Positions 1 to 6,675 of a DNA stretch of 9,810 bases are shown piece after piece. Made by a program: the position numbers and the translations under genes. Source of the stretch: Micromonosporaceae bacterium. Its GTDB lineage: Bacteria; Actinomycetota; Actinomycetes; Mycobacteriales; Micromonosporaceae. How positions within the stretch are numbered: the stretch's first letter is position 1; each line of letters opens with the position of its first letter. The notes beneath the pieces were generated by a model. The model was not told where the DNA came from, did not search any database, and worked only from the letters and a program-made list of their open reading frames with translations. The stretch covers positions 1-9,810 of the forward strand of contig JAFMQQ010000040.1 of assembly GCA_017354595.1 (NCBI GenBank), in the 5' to 3' direction.

Positions 1-552
1 GTCCAGGCCCTGCACGCAGGCCGCGGCGCTGCCCCGCGCCCGGGCGAGGACCGCGGCCCGGCCGGCGACCGGCCGGCAGTCGTTCGGTTCCGCCGGTGGG
101 TGGGAGGAGTTCCACGCCCCGGCGCTGCGGGTCACCGTGGCGGCCAGGGTCAGGCCCAGGCGTACCCGCCGCGGCGAGCCGGCGTGGTTGCGCAACCGGA
201 TGTCCACCGCCACGCCGGTGGTCTCCGGCGGGCAGGCGGTCGTCGCCGTCACCGTGACACCGTCCACAGTGGTGGTACGGGTCACCCGGTCCGGCCGCCA
301 CACCACCGTGACCGGGGCGCCGTACGAGCGGACCAGGCGCCCGTCCAGGAACAGCTGCCCGGTAACGGTGTCCCCGTGCGAGTACGGCGGGAAGTTCACC
401 GAACGGACCGCCACCACATCGTGGTCGGTCTGCACCGCACCGAGGAAGTTGGTCAGGCCGGGGGGGTTGAACATGTCTTCGTACCGGTGCACCAGCGGGT
501 CACTGGCCAGCTCGGCACAGTTCGGGACACCCGCCGACCGCGCGCCGGTCAA
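1..552 (-). CDS. Putative glycoside hydrolase, N-terminal part (runs off the left edge)
   Basis: The frame is open for 184 codons from a TTG at 552 to base 1 with no stop, so the gene is truncated by the window. The TTG overlaps the TGA of the upstream permease gene (TTGA), which implies translational coupling; a GGGA lies just upstream. There is no signal peptide, so a cytosolic protein is likely. The visible part is rich in beta-strand-like stretches, for example around residues 45-90 (VRSVNFPPYSHGD, GQLFLDGRLVRSYG) and 112-140 (GVAVDIRLRNHAG). This resembles the N-terminal beta-sandwich of six-hairpin glycosidases and GH63/debranching-type enzymes. No catalytic residues can be seen, because the catalytic domain would lie beyond the edge. 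Its place last in a sugar ABC importer operon supports a role in hydrolysing imported oligosaccharides. That it is a real gene is well supported; the hydrolase call is inference. Confidence 0.6.
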   Translation of the reverse strand, partial: MTGARSAGVPNCAELASDPLVHRYEDMFNPPGLTNFLGAVQTDHDVVAVRSVNFPPYSHGDTVTGQLFLDGRLVRSYGAPVTVVWRPDRVTRTTTVDGVTVTATTACPPETTGVAVDIRLRNHAGSPRRVRLGLTLAATVTRSAGAWNSSHPPAEPNDCRPVAGRAAVLARARGSAAACVQGLD

Positions 553-1367
553 CCGATCTGTCCCAGTGACAGGCCGCGGGCGAACAGCCGCTGCGTACAC
601 AGGAACAGCGCCATCGTCGGCAGCGAGAGGAACAGCATCGCGGCGAGCACGATGTTGTATGTGGTTCCGGCGTACAGCGACAGCAGCGACGAGAGCGCGG
701 TCATCACCGGTCGCACGCTGTCGCTCTGGCTCAGCGTCAACCCGAACAGCAGGTCGTTCCAGATGAAGGTGAATTCCAGGATGAAGATGGCGGCGCAGGC
801 GGTGGTGGCCAGTGGAAGGTAGATGCGGTAGAAGATGCGCCACGAGGAGGCACCGTCCATCACGGCCGCCTCGTAGATGGAGTAGGAGATTCCAGTGAAG
901 AAGTTGCGCATGATGAAGGCGGCCAGTGGCACGCTCACCGCGGTGTAGATGAGGATCAGGCCCGGCCGGTGGTCGTACAGGTCGAGGTGCGCGTACCCGA
1001 CGAACAGCGGAATGACCAGCATCTGGATCGGGAAAATGCTGCCGCCGAAGACGAGTACGAACCAGGCGAAGCCGTGCCGCAGCCGCAGCGCGATGATGGC
1101 GTACCCGGCCAGCGCGCCGACCACCACCGCGATCGCCGGCGCGACGACCGCGTAGAGCGCGGTGCTGTACAGGCTGCCGCCCAGCCCGGCCGAGTGGTAG
1201 GCCGCCACGAAGTTGGCCCACAGTCCAAAGTGGTGCGGCGGGCTCCAGATGGACGCGTGCGCATATTCGTCGGTGCTCCGGAACGCGTTGACCACCAGCA
1301 GGTAGACCGGCGCCAGCCAGATCAGCCAGAGCACGGCGAAGATGGCCCGGGTGACTACGCGTCCCAT
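549..1367 (-). CDS. ABC sugar transporter inner-membrane permease, MalG type
   Basis: This 272-residue protein is the usual length for a MalG/CUT1 permease. It would form the translocation pore with the MalF-like partner encoded just upstream. Hydrophobic segments are visible at about residues 7-28, 67-92, 100-123, 136-155, 188-208 and 236-258, giving about six membrane spans. The cytoplasmic EAA loop that docks the ATPase is clear: EAAVMDG at 166-172, followed by I-x-L-P at about 182-185. The start is the ATG at 1367, four bases after the partner's stop, with GGTGAGG just ahead as the ribosome site. Its own stop overlaps the TTG of the next gene. The substrate cannot be read from the permease; the context suggests an oligosaccharide. 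Confidence 0.95.
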   Translation of the reverse strand: MGRVVTRAIFAVLWLIWLAPVYLLVVNAFRSTDEYAHASIWSPPHHFGLWANFVAAYHSAGLGGSLYSTALYAVVAPAIAVVVGALAGYAIIALRLRHGFAWFVLVFGGSIFPIQMLVIPLFVGYAHLDLYDHRPGLILIYTAVSVPLAAFIMRNFFTGISYSIYEAAVMDGASSWRIFYRIYLPLATTACAAIFILEFTFIWNDLLFGLTLSQSDSVRPVMTALSSLLSLYAGTTYNIVLAAMLFLSLPTMALFLCTQRLFARGLSLGQIG

Positions 1368-1371
1368 CGCC

Positions 1372-2304
1372 TCACCATTCCACGGTTCGTCGTGAGCTGA
1401 GCTGGCCGCGCAGGTACAGGACGGATGCGATACCGGCGATGACGGTGAGAACCACCGCCACCGTTGAGCCGGTGCCGTACTCGTTGGCGACGAAGGTGTC
1501 CCGGTACATCGTCACCGCCAGCGTCTCGGAGGACCGGCCGGGCCCGCCCTGGGTCAGCACCCAGACAACGTCGAAGGTCTTCAGGCTCGCCACGATCGCC
1601 AGACCCACCACGACCGCGGTGAGCGGGCGCAGCAGCGGCCAGGTTATGTACCGGAACAGCCGCCACCCGTCGGCACCGTCCAGCCGCGCCGCCTCCAGCG
1701 GCGCCTCCGGGATGGACTGCAGCCCGACCAGGAACAGCAGCGCGTTCACGCCGACCTGTTGCCAGGTGGAGGCGACAATCATCACTACGGTGTTGACCGG
1801 CCGGTTCGCCAGCAGCGAGGCGTGCCCGCCCGGCAGGTGCAGGAAGGCGAGCACCTCGTTCAGCGCGCCGTGCGGCTGCAGCACAAAGCCCCAGACGACC
1901 GCGACACCGGCGCCAGAGACCGCGTAGGGGATGAGGAAGGGCAGCCGCAGCAGCGTCCCCCACCGGGACCGGTAGGTGACGGTGGCGACGAACAGCCCTA
2001 GACCCACCGGCAGGAGGATGGTGCCGGCGACCCACATCAGCGTGTTGGAGACCGTGACCCAGAGGATGCCGTCGCGGAAGAAGCCGATGTAGTTGGCCAG
2101 TCCGGTCCACTGTGGAGGGTTGAGTCCGTCGTAGCTGGTGAAGCTGAGGTACGCCGTCCAGACAAACGGTGCGTACAGCAGTCCCACGACCAGCAGGACC
2201 GCGGGCGAGGCGAACAGCAGCGGCTGCGGCCGCCAGCGCGGCGCGCCCTGGGATGGGCGCGCCGCAGCCAGAATCGGCCCTCGGCCGGCCTGCACCGTAG
2301 TCAC
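1372..2304 (-). CDS. ABC sugar transporter inner-membrane permease, MalF type
   Basis: This is a 310-residue CUT1-family permease and the partner of the MalG-like protein. A basic, Pro-rich cytoplasmic N-terminus of about 28 residues precedes the first span (about 29-52). Further spans follow at about 85-110, 117-142, 168-190, 220-240 and 280-300. The EAA loop is EAARLDG at 204-210, followed by a TWPLLRP segment. The TQGGPG stretch near 251-256 is typical of MalF-like permeases. The start is a GTG at 2304 that overlaps the TGA of the binding-protein gene (GTGA). No separate ribosome site is evident, so coupled translation is likely. No ATPase gene lies in the window; actinomycete CUT1 importers often share one MsiK-type ATPase encoded elsewhere. 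Confidence 0.95.
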   Translation of the reverse strand: MTTVQAGRGPILAAARPSQGAPRWRPQPLLFASPAVLLVVGLLYAPFVWTAYLSFTSYDGLNPPQWTGLANYIGFFRDGILWVTVSNTLMWVAGTILLPVGLGLFVATVTYRSRWGTLLRLPFLIPYAVSGAGVAVVWGFVLQPHGALNEVLAFLHLPGGHASLLANRPVNTVVMIVASTWQQVGVNALLFLVGLQSIPEAPLEAARLDGADGWRLFRYITWPLLRPLTAVVVGLAIVASLKTFDVVWVLTQGGPGRSSETLAVTMYRDTFVANEYGTGSTVAVVLTVIAGIASVLYLRGQLSSRRTVEW

Positions 2305-3596
2305 TTGTTGGTCGCCCAGTACTGGTCGGCCGCCTTCTGGATGGTGTTCAACTGGTCCATGTATGTGCTCGGCTTCACCATGAACGCGCCGAAGGCGTCC
2401 AGCGCCGCGGTGAGCACCGGAGGCGGGGCGGCCTCGAAGTACCGGTCGACGATGTTGTATTGCCCGCTGCCGGCCGCGGCTGCCACCTCCTGCAATGCCG
2501 GGTCGCTGATCGTCGCCTTCGGGTTGGCCGACACGTCATCCCGGCTGCCCGCCCACTTCTGCTGCGCGTCTGGAGTGAGCCACCAGTTCATCACCCGCAG
2601 GCTGTCCACCAGGTGCGGCGCGCTGGCCAGCTCGCACAGCGGCCCGGTCTCGAAGACCATCGACGTCTTCGGCAGCGCCGGGTTGACGTTCGGGATGACG
2701 AAGAAACCATAGTCCACGCCGGGCTTCTGACCCTCGGCGGTCATGCTGGTGTTGAACCAGGTGCCGAACGGTACCATCGCCACGCCGCCGTCCCCGCCCT
2801 TCTCCAGCAGTGCCTGCGGCTGATCCTTCACCGTCGGGTCGGTGAAGTATCCCGCCGCTTCTTCGCTCTGCCACAGCTTCATCGTGTCCACCACCGCCTG
2901 GTCGGTGTACTTCGCCTTGCCGGTGGAGAGCGCGTTGTAGACGTCCGGATTGGAGCCGGCGAGCAGCTGCTCGAACCAGACGAAGGTGAACAGCGTGGAG
3001 GTCTGGTACATCGGGGTGACTCCGCCCGCCTTCAGGGTGGACAGGATCGTGGTGAAGTCACTCCACGTCTTCGGCGGCTGCAGGTTGTACTTCGCGAAGA
3101 CGTGCTTGTTGTAGAACATGCCCCAGTACGCGACGTTGAGCGGTACGCAGTACTGCTTGCCGTCCACTGTGTAGTACGGCTCCAGCTGCTGGCTGAGGTA
3201 CCCCTTGCCGATCGCGTCCTTCCACAGCGCCGAGGTGTCCGCGAGCACGTGCTGGGAGGCGAGCGAGTTCAGCTCGCCGCCGGTGGCCCAGGTGAACAGG
3301 TCGGGCTTGACCTTGGTACGCAGGGAGGCCTTGATAAAGGCCTGGTAGGTGTTCTCGTCGGTGTATCCGACCGGGTTCAGGTCGCTGCCGACCTGCGTCT
3401 TGGATAGTGCGCCGATGTCGGTGAAGAACTGCTTCCACTGGCCCTTGTCGTTGTAGAGCGAGAGTGTCTCGCCACCGGTCTTTCCCGTGGGGACAGTCGT
3501 TGGCGCGGCGGACGGGTTACTACTGGAACCGCACGCCGCGGTGGCCAGCGCGCCAGCGAGCGCAGCGGCCAGCAGCAGCCGGGTATAACTTCCCAT
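2301..3596 (-). CDS. Extracellular sugar-binding lipoprotein of the ABC importer
   Basis: This is a 431-residue family-1 (MalE-type) solute-binding protein. It begins with a lipoprotein signal: MGSYTRLLL, a hydrophobic core, then T-A-A-C with the lipidated Cys at residue 22, followed by a Ser/Pro/Thr-rich linker (GSSSNPSAAPTT). The mature part has the usual pattern of this family, with LSLYND near the start, the FIKASLRTKVKPDLF region, the WGMFYNKHVF segment, and many Trp/Tyr residues suited to stacking on sugars. It would capture an oligosaccharide at the cell surface and pass it to the two permeases encoded next. The ATG at 3596 shares one base with the preceding stop (TGATG) and has a good ribosome site (AGGGAGAAG) upstream, consistent with high expression. 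The ligand cannot be deduced from sequence alone. Confidence 0.95.
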   Translation of the reverse strand: MGSYTRLLLAAALAGALATAACGSSSNPSAAPTTVPTGKTGGETLSLYNDKGQWKQFFTDIGALSKTQVGSDLNPVGYTDENTYQAFIKASLRTKVKPDLFTWATGGELNSLASQHVLADTSALWKDAIGKGYLSQQLEPYYTVDGKQYCVPLNVAYWGMFYNKHVFAKYNLQPPKTWSDFTTILSTLKAGGVTPMYQTSTLFTFVWFEQLLAGSNPDVYNALSTGKAKYTDQAVVDTMKLWQSEEAAGYFTDPTVKDQPQALLEKGGDGGVAMVPFGTWFNTSMTAEGQKPGVDYGFFVIPNVNPALPKTSMVFETGPLCELASAPHLVDSLRVMNWWLTPDAQQKWAGSRDDVSANPKATISDPALQEVAAAAGSGQYNIVDRYFEAAPPPVLTAALDAFGAFMVKPSTYMDQLNTIQKAADQYWATNK

Positions 3597-4831
3597 CAGT
3601 TGCTTCTCCCTTGCTCCAACGCGCCCCGACCGGGGACGGGCGCGATCGGTTGGACGTGGCCGTGGTCGGGGATGCCGGCGCCGGTGAAGGTGGCCACGAT
3701 GAACCGTGGCCGGTAGATGCTCGCGTCGGCGAAGACGTCATTGATGTCGAAGCTGTTGACGTTGTAGCTGATCAGCAACTGGTCTCCGGAGCTGAGCTCG
3801 GGATGGGCGTGCGGGTTGTAGGTGAATACGTTGGCATTGCCGTAGCTGCCCAGCGCGCCCGTCTCCGGCGTGCTGTAGACCACGGTCTTTCCAGTGAACG
3901 GACCGGTCGGGCTGCACGAGAAGTACGCCACGATGTGCGTGCTGAACGGCTCGGTGGTGTCCTGGGTAATGAGCACGTAGCCGGCGCCCAGCCGGCTGAC
4001 GCTGTATTCGTTGCTGACCCCGTCGAGCAGCCGGGCCGATGCGGCCTCCTCGGCCGACCAGCCGGTGCCGGTGAAGTACCGCCAGCCGCGGCGCAGGTCG
4101 GTACCGGCCACCCGGGCGAGGTGCAGGTACTTGTCGGCGCCGAGGTCCTCGACGCCGTAGATGTAGGTGTATCCGCCATCCTGCAGGGTGTACGAGCCCC
4201 ACTCCACGCCGCTGGCCGAGGGCGCATCGGTCACGTCGACCAGACGCAGCGTCTGCGCGTCGAACCGGCCAACCACGTTCTTCAGCCAGGCGAAGTCGAA
4301 GGCGCCGGTACCGGTGCGGTGGAACTCGAGGTACGGCACCTCCAGGTACGGCCCGGAGACGGTCGGGTCGCCGGACCAGTACCAGGCGTCCGGGTCGGCG
4401 GGCGCGGCGTTCGCTGCGGGCGCGTCGGGTGAACCACCGATCACGGTCTGGAATCGGCCATCGTCGGTTATCACGAAGGAGTTGTTCACGAACGGGGTGT
4501 CGCTGGGGCGTGAGCCGTCAGCGTTAACGTTACCGATCAGCGTGTCGGAGAACGCCCACAGCTCCCGCCCGCCGGGCAGCCCGACGGAGTAGGTGCTGTC
4601 GGCACCCGACCACGCTCCGCCGGTGTCTCCATACTCGTTGAACGCCTGGTCGTAGTCGGTCGCCGGCGCAGCGGCGACGGTTGGCTGGGCCTCGGCGGCG
4701 GGAAGTGCCCCGGCCGCTGGCGTGATGGCGCAGCCCGCGGCGGGCTGCGGTCCGGCGGCGGCCGCCGGCGAGCCGGTGAGCACCAAGCCACCGGTGGCGA
4801 TCAGCGCGAGCCAGGTGATGGTGGAAGCCAT
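3596..4831 (-). CDS. Secreted DUF4185/DUF5005-like beta-propeller protein, possible glycan hydrolase
   Basis: This is a 411-residue protein with a signal peptide (hydrophobic core at about 5-20, Ala-rich cleavage region at about 22-27), although its N-terminus has no Lys or Arg, which is unusual. The mature part carries blocks I associate with the DUF4185/DUF5005 families: YGDTGGAWSGADSTYSV, LWAFSDTLIG, NEYSVSRLGAGYVLITQD, FTYNPHAHPEL and ISYNVNS. These families are predicted five-bladed beta-propellers. Some DUF4185 members have been shown to be endo-D-arabinanases (GH183), so an extracellular glycan-cleaving or glycan-binding role is reasonable but unproven; assignment to that subgroup is inference. 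It is the first gene of the leftward operon and its TGA overlaps the ATG of the binding-protein gene. There is no Shine-Dalgarno; a TAACGT seven bases ahead of the ATG suggests a leaderless mRNA. It contains a candidate operator at 4523-4534. Confidence 0.85.
   Translation of the reverse strand: MASTITWLALIATGGLVLTGSPAAAAGPQPAAGCAITPAAGALPAAEAQPTVAAAPATDYDQAFNEYGDTGGAWSGADSTYSVGLPGGRELWAFSDTLIGNVNADGSRPSDTPFVNNSFVITDDGRFQTVIGGSPDAPAANAAPADPDAWYWSGDPTVSGPYLEVPYLEFHRTGTGAFDFAWLKNVVGRFDAQTLRLVDVTDAPSASGVEWGSYTLQDGGYTYIYGVEDLGADKYLHLARVAGTDLRRGWRYFTGTGWSAEEAASARLLDGVSNEYSVSRLGAGYVLITQDTTEPFSTHIVAYFSCSPTGPFTGKTVVYSTPETGALGSYGNANVFTYNPHAHPELSSGDQLLISYNVNSFDINDVFADASIYRPRFIVATFTGAGIPDHGHVQPIAPVPGRGALEQGRSN
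4523..4534. promoter_or_regulatory. Candidate intragenic LacI-family operator (O3)
   Basis: The sequence is GTTAACGTTACC; five of its six base pairs are symmetric about a central CG. It differs by one base from the site at 4878-4889 and matches the same pattern as the site at 4841-4852. It lies about 300 bp inside the beta-propeller gene. The codons covering and following it (GGT AAC GTT AAC GCT) end in T where the gene usually uses C or G, which suggests that the DNA sequence itself is conserved. An auxiliary operator for repression by DNA looping is one explanation. Confidence 0.5.
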
Positions 4832-4838
4832 GGCGGCG

Positions 4839-4844
4839 ACGTTA
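4839..4844 (-). promoter_or_regulatory. Candidate -10 element of a leaderless promoter for the leftward operon
   Basis: On the minus strand TAACGT fits the actinobacterial -10 pattern TAnnnT. It ends seven bases before the ATG at 4831, so transcription would begin at or beside the start codon. The absence of any Shine-Dalgarno before that ATG fits a leaderless transcript. No convincing -35 was found. The candidate operator at 4841-4852 overlaps this element, so a bound repressor would block RNA polymerase. Confidence 0.5.
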
Positions 4845-4852
4845 TCGCTATC
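4841..4852. promoter_or_regulatory. Candidate LacI-family operator (O1)
   Basis: The sequence is GTTATCGCTATC, with a central CG. Four of six positions pair across the centre, and the mismatched positions are the same as in the 4878-4889 copy. It shares nine of twelve bases with that copy, starts 37 bp from it, and overlaps the predicted leftward -10. This is where a local repressor acting on the secreted-protein/importer operon would be expected. Confidence 0.55.
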
Positions 4853-4865
4853 TCAGTACGATGAG

Positions 4866-4889
4866 CGTAAGTGTTACGTTAGCGTTACC
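4866..4889. promoter_or_regulatory. Candidate LacI-family operator (O2) with adjoining palindrome
   Basis: GTTAGCGTTACC at 4878-4889 is the second upstream copy of the 12-bp pseudo-palindrome. Immediately beside it, 4866-4878 is a perfect 5-bp inverted repeat with a 3-base centre (CGTAA gtg TTACG). Together they give repeated TTA-containing half-sites through the segment. The segment is much richer in A and T than its surroundings. It lies inside the codons that a start at 4861 would use, which argues that it is control DNA rather than coding DNA. Confidence 0.55.
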
Positions 4890-4923
4890 ACCCAGACCGG
4901 CAGCCTGTGCTGCACTGAACCGC

Positions 4924-6675
4924 GTGCCGGTACCGCGTCCGTACGATCCACTCCCCTGCTATCCGTGCGTCGACGGTACGGTCGCGACCGGCTGGGCGGC
5001 CGCATGCGCCACGGTGCCCGCGGCGACCCGGGTCCTGGCCATCGACGGACCCGCCATCCTCGATGGCTCGGGTCTGGACTCGCCCGGCCCGCGGGGCTCC
5101 GGATGGACCGGGCTGGCCACGCTCGTCGCCGCGGAACTGAACGCGGCCGGGGCCGGCGGGGTCGAACTGCTCGACATGCGGCGACACTTCGCCGAGTGGG
5201 ACCAGATCATCAAACGCACCGGCCCCGTCGAGGCGCTACGCGACGATCCGGACTTCGCCACGCTCGCCGGTGGTACCCTCGCCGACCTGCTCGGCGAGGT
5301 GCCGGTACCGGTCCGCACGCCGGAGCGGCTCTGCCTGGTGTTCGGTCCGGGTGCGGCGCTGGTGGAGCACGATGTGCTCTGGTACGCGGACCTGCCCAAG
5401 CGGTACGCCGAAGCGGCGGTGGTCGCCGGGCGGGCCGGCAACCTCGGCCAGCCGGAGGAGGCCGGACCCGGTACCACCCGTCGACTGTTCTATGTGGACT
5501 GGCCGCTGCTGGACCGGCACCGGGACGCGCTCGCGCACCGCATCGACCGCTGGGTCGACGTGCAGCGGCCGGGTGAGCCGAGATCGATATCCGGCGATGC
5601 CCTCCGGGCCACGGCGGCGGCCCTGGCCGGGCGGCCGTTCCGCACCCGGCCGACCTTCAACACCACGTCCTGGGGCGGCCACTGGGCGCAGCAGCGCCTC
5701 GGCTTCAACCCGCGGGCGCGCAACACCGCGCTCGGGTACGAGCTGATCGCGCCGGAGAGCGGTGTCCTGATCGGCGAGCCGGGGACCGGTACCGTCGAGG
5801 TGCCCTTCCAGCTACTGGTCACGCTGCACCCGTTGGCCCTGCTCGGCGGCGTGGTACACGACCGGTTCGGCACCTGTTTCCCGATCCGTTTCGACTACCT
5901 GGACACCCTCGGCGGCGGCAGCCTGTCGGTGCACTGCCACCCGCGCGAGGACCAGATGCGGGAGCTGTTCGGCTGGCCGTACCCGCAGCACGAGACGTAC
6001 TACGTGATGGTCGGCGGCGACGACCGGGTCATCTACCTGGGGCTGCGGGGCGACGCAGACATCGACGAATTCCACCGCCGCGCGCGGGCCGCGGACGAGC
6101 ACGCGGTCCCATTCGACATCGAGGAGTTCGTGCAGACCTTTCCGGCCCAGCCGCACCAGCTGTTCCTGGTGCCGGCCGGTACGCCGCACGGTAGCGGGGT
6201 CGGCAACGTGGTGCTGGAGGTGAGCGCCACGCCGTACCTGTACTCGCTGCGCTTCTACGACTGGTTGCGCCGTGACGCCGAGGGTGCGCAGCGGCCGGTG
6301 CACGTCGAACACGCCTTCGCCAACCTGAACACCGACCGTCGGGGCGAGACGGTACGGGCACAGCTGGTGCCGGTGCCGTGCGCCGTCACAGCGGGGCCGG
6401 GCTGGCAGGACGAGCTGCTCGGCGCGCTGGACGAGATGTTCTTCCAGGTGCGCCGCCTGGTCGTCCAGCCGGCCGCCGCCGCCCGACTCTCCACAGAGGA
6501 CAGGTTCTGCGTGGTCAATCTGGTCGACGGGGAAGGCGCGGTGCTGCGGTGGGCCGGCGGGGCGCACGACCTGGCGTACGCGGAGACCATCGTGGTGCCG
6601 GCCGCCGTCGGCGAGTACACAGTGGAATCCGCCGGTGGCACCCCGGTACGTCTCGTGCGAGCCTTTGTCGCATGA
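4924..6675 (+). CDS. Long class I mannose-6-phosphate isomerase-like protein
   Basis: This is a 583-residue protein if started at GTG 4924. The C-terminal half is a cupin-type class I mannose-6-phosphate isomerase (zinc-dependent, mannose-6-P to fructose-6-P). Likely metal ligands, numbered from this start, are His337 and His339 in SVHCHPRED, Glu357 in QHETYYVM and His422 in VPAGTPHGSG. About 240 residues precede it. That part is not in classic isomerases and faintly resembles a nucleoside-kinase fold without a Walker A lysine (VLAIDGPAILDGSG near residue 37; LVFGPGAALVEHDVLWYADLPKR near 138-160). An ATG at 4861 is in frame, but its first codons include two TTA, AGA, GTT and AGT, foreign to this genome's usage, and cover the candidate operator, so I prefer 4924. 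Neither start has a clear ribosome site. The gene overlaps the LacI gene by ATGA. The true substrate may be another phosphorylated or free sugar. Confidence 0.85.
   Translation: MPVPRPYDPLPCYPCVDGTVATGWAAACATVPAATRVLAIDGPAILDGSGLDSPGPRGSGWTGLATLVAAELNAAGAGGVELLDMRRHFAEWDQIIKRTGPVEALRDDPDFATLAGGTLADLLGEVPVPVRTPERLCLVFGPGAALVEHDVLWYADLPKRYAEAAVVAGRAGNLGQPEEAGPGTTRRLFYVDWPLLDRHRDALAHRIDRWVDVQRPGEPRSISGDALRATAAALAGRPFRTRPTFNTTSWGGHWAQQRLGFNPRARNTALGYELIAPESGVLIGEPGTGTVEVPFQLLVTLHPLALLGGVVHDRFGTCFPIRFDYLDTLGGGSLSVHCHPREDQMRELFGWPYPQHETYYVMVGGDDRVIYLGLRGDADIDEFHRRARAADEHAVPFDIEEFVQTFPAQPHQLFLVPAGTPHGSGVGNVVLEVSATPYLYSLRFYDWLRRDAEGAQRPVHVEHAFANLNTDRRGETVRAQLVPVPCAVTAGPGWQDELLGALDEMFFQVRRLVVQPAAAARLSTEDRFCVVNLVDGEGAVLRWAGGAHDLAYAETIVVPAAVGEYTVESAGGTPVRLVRAFVA

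Noticed and set aside
361..372. GGTAACGGTGTC, partly resembling the candidate operators.
   Set aside because: It matches only about nine of twelve bases on the reverse of the motif and has poor symmetry, so it is compatible with chance in coding sequence.
100..822. Long rightward open frames opposite the partial hydrolase and the MalG-like gene.
   Set aside because: They have Arg/Gly/Pro-rich composition typical of the antisense of high-GC genes, and the opposite strand encodes recognisable or better-behaved proteins.
6378..6671. In-frame extension of the LacI-family gene upstream to 6378.
   Set aside because: It lies wholly inside the isomerase-like gene in another frame. The helix-turn-helix begins about 20 residues after ATG 6672, which is normal, and that ATG makes an ATGA junction.
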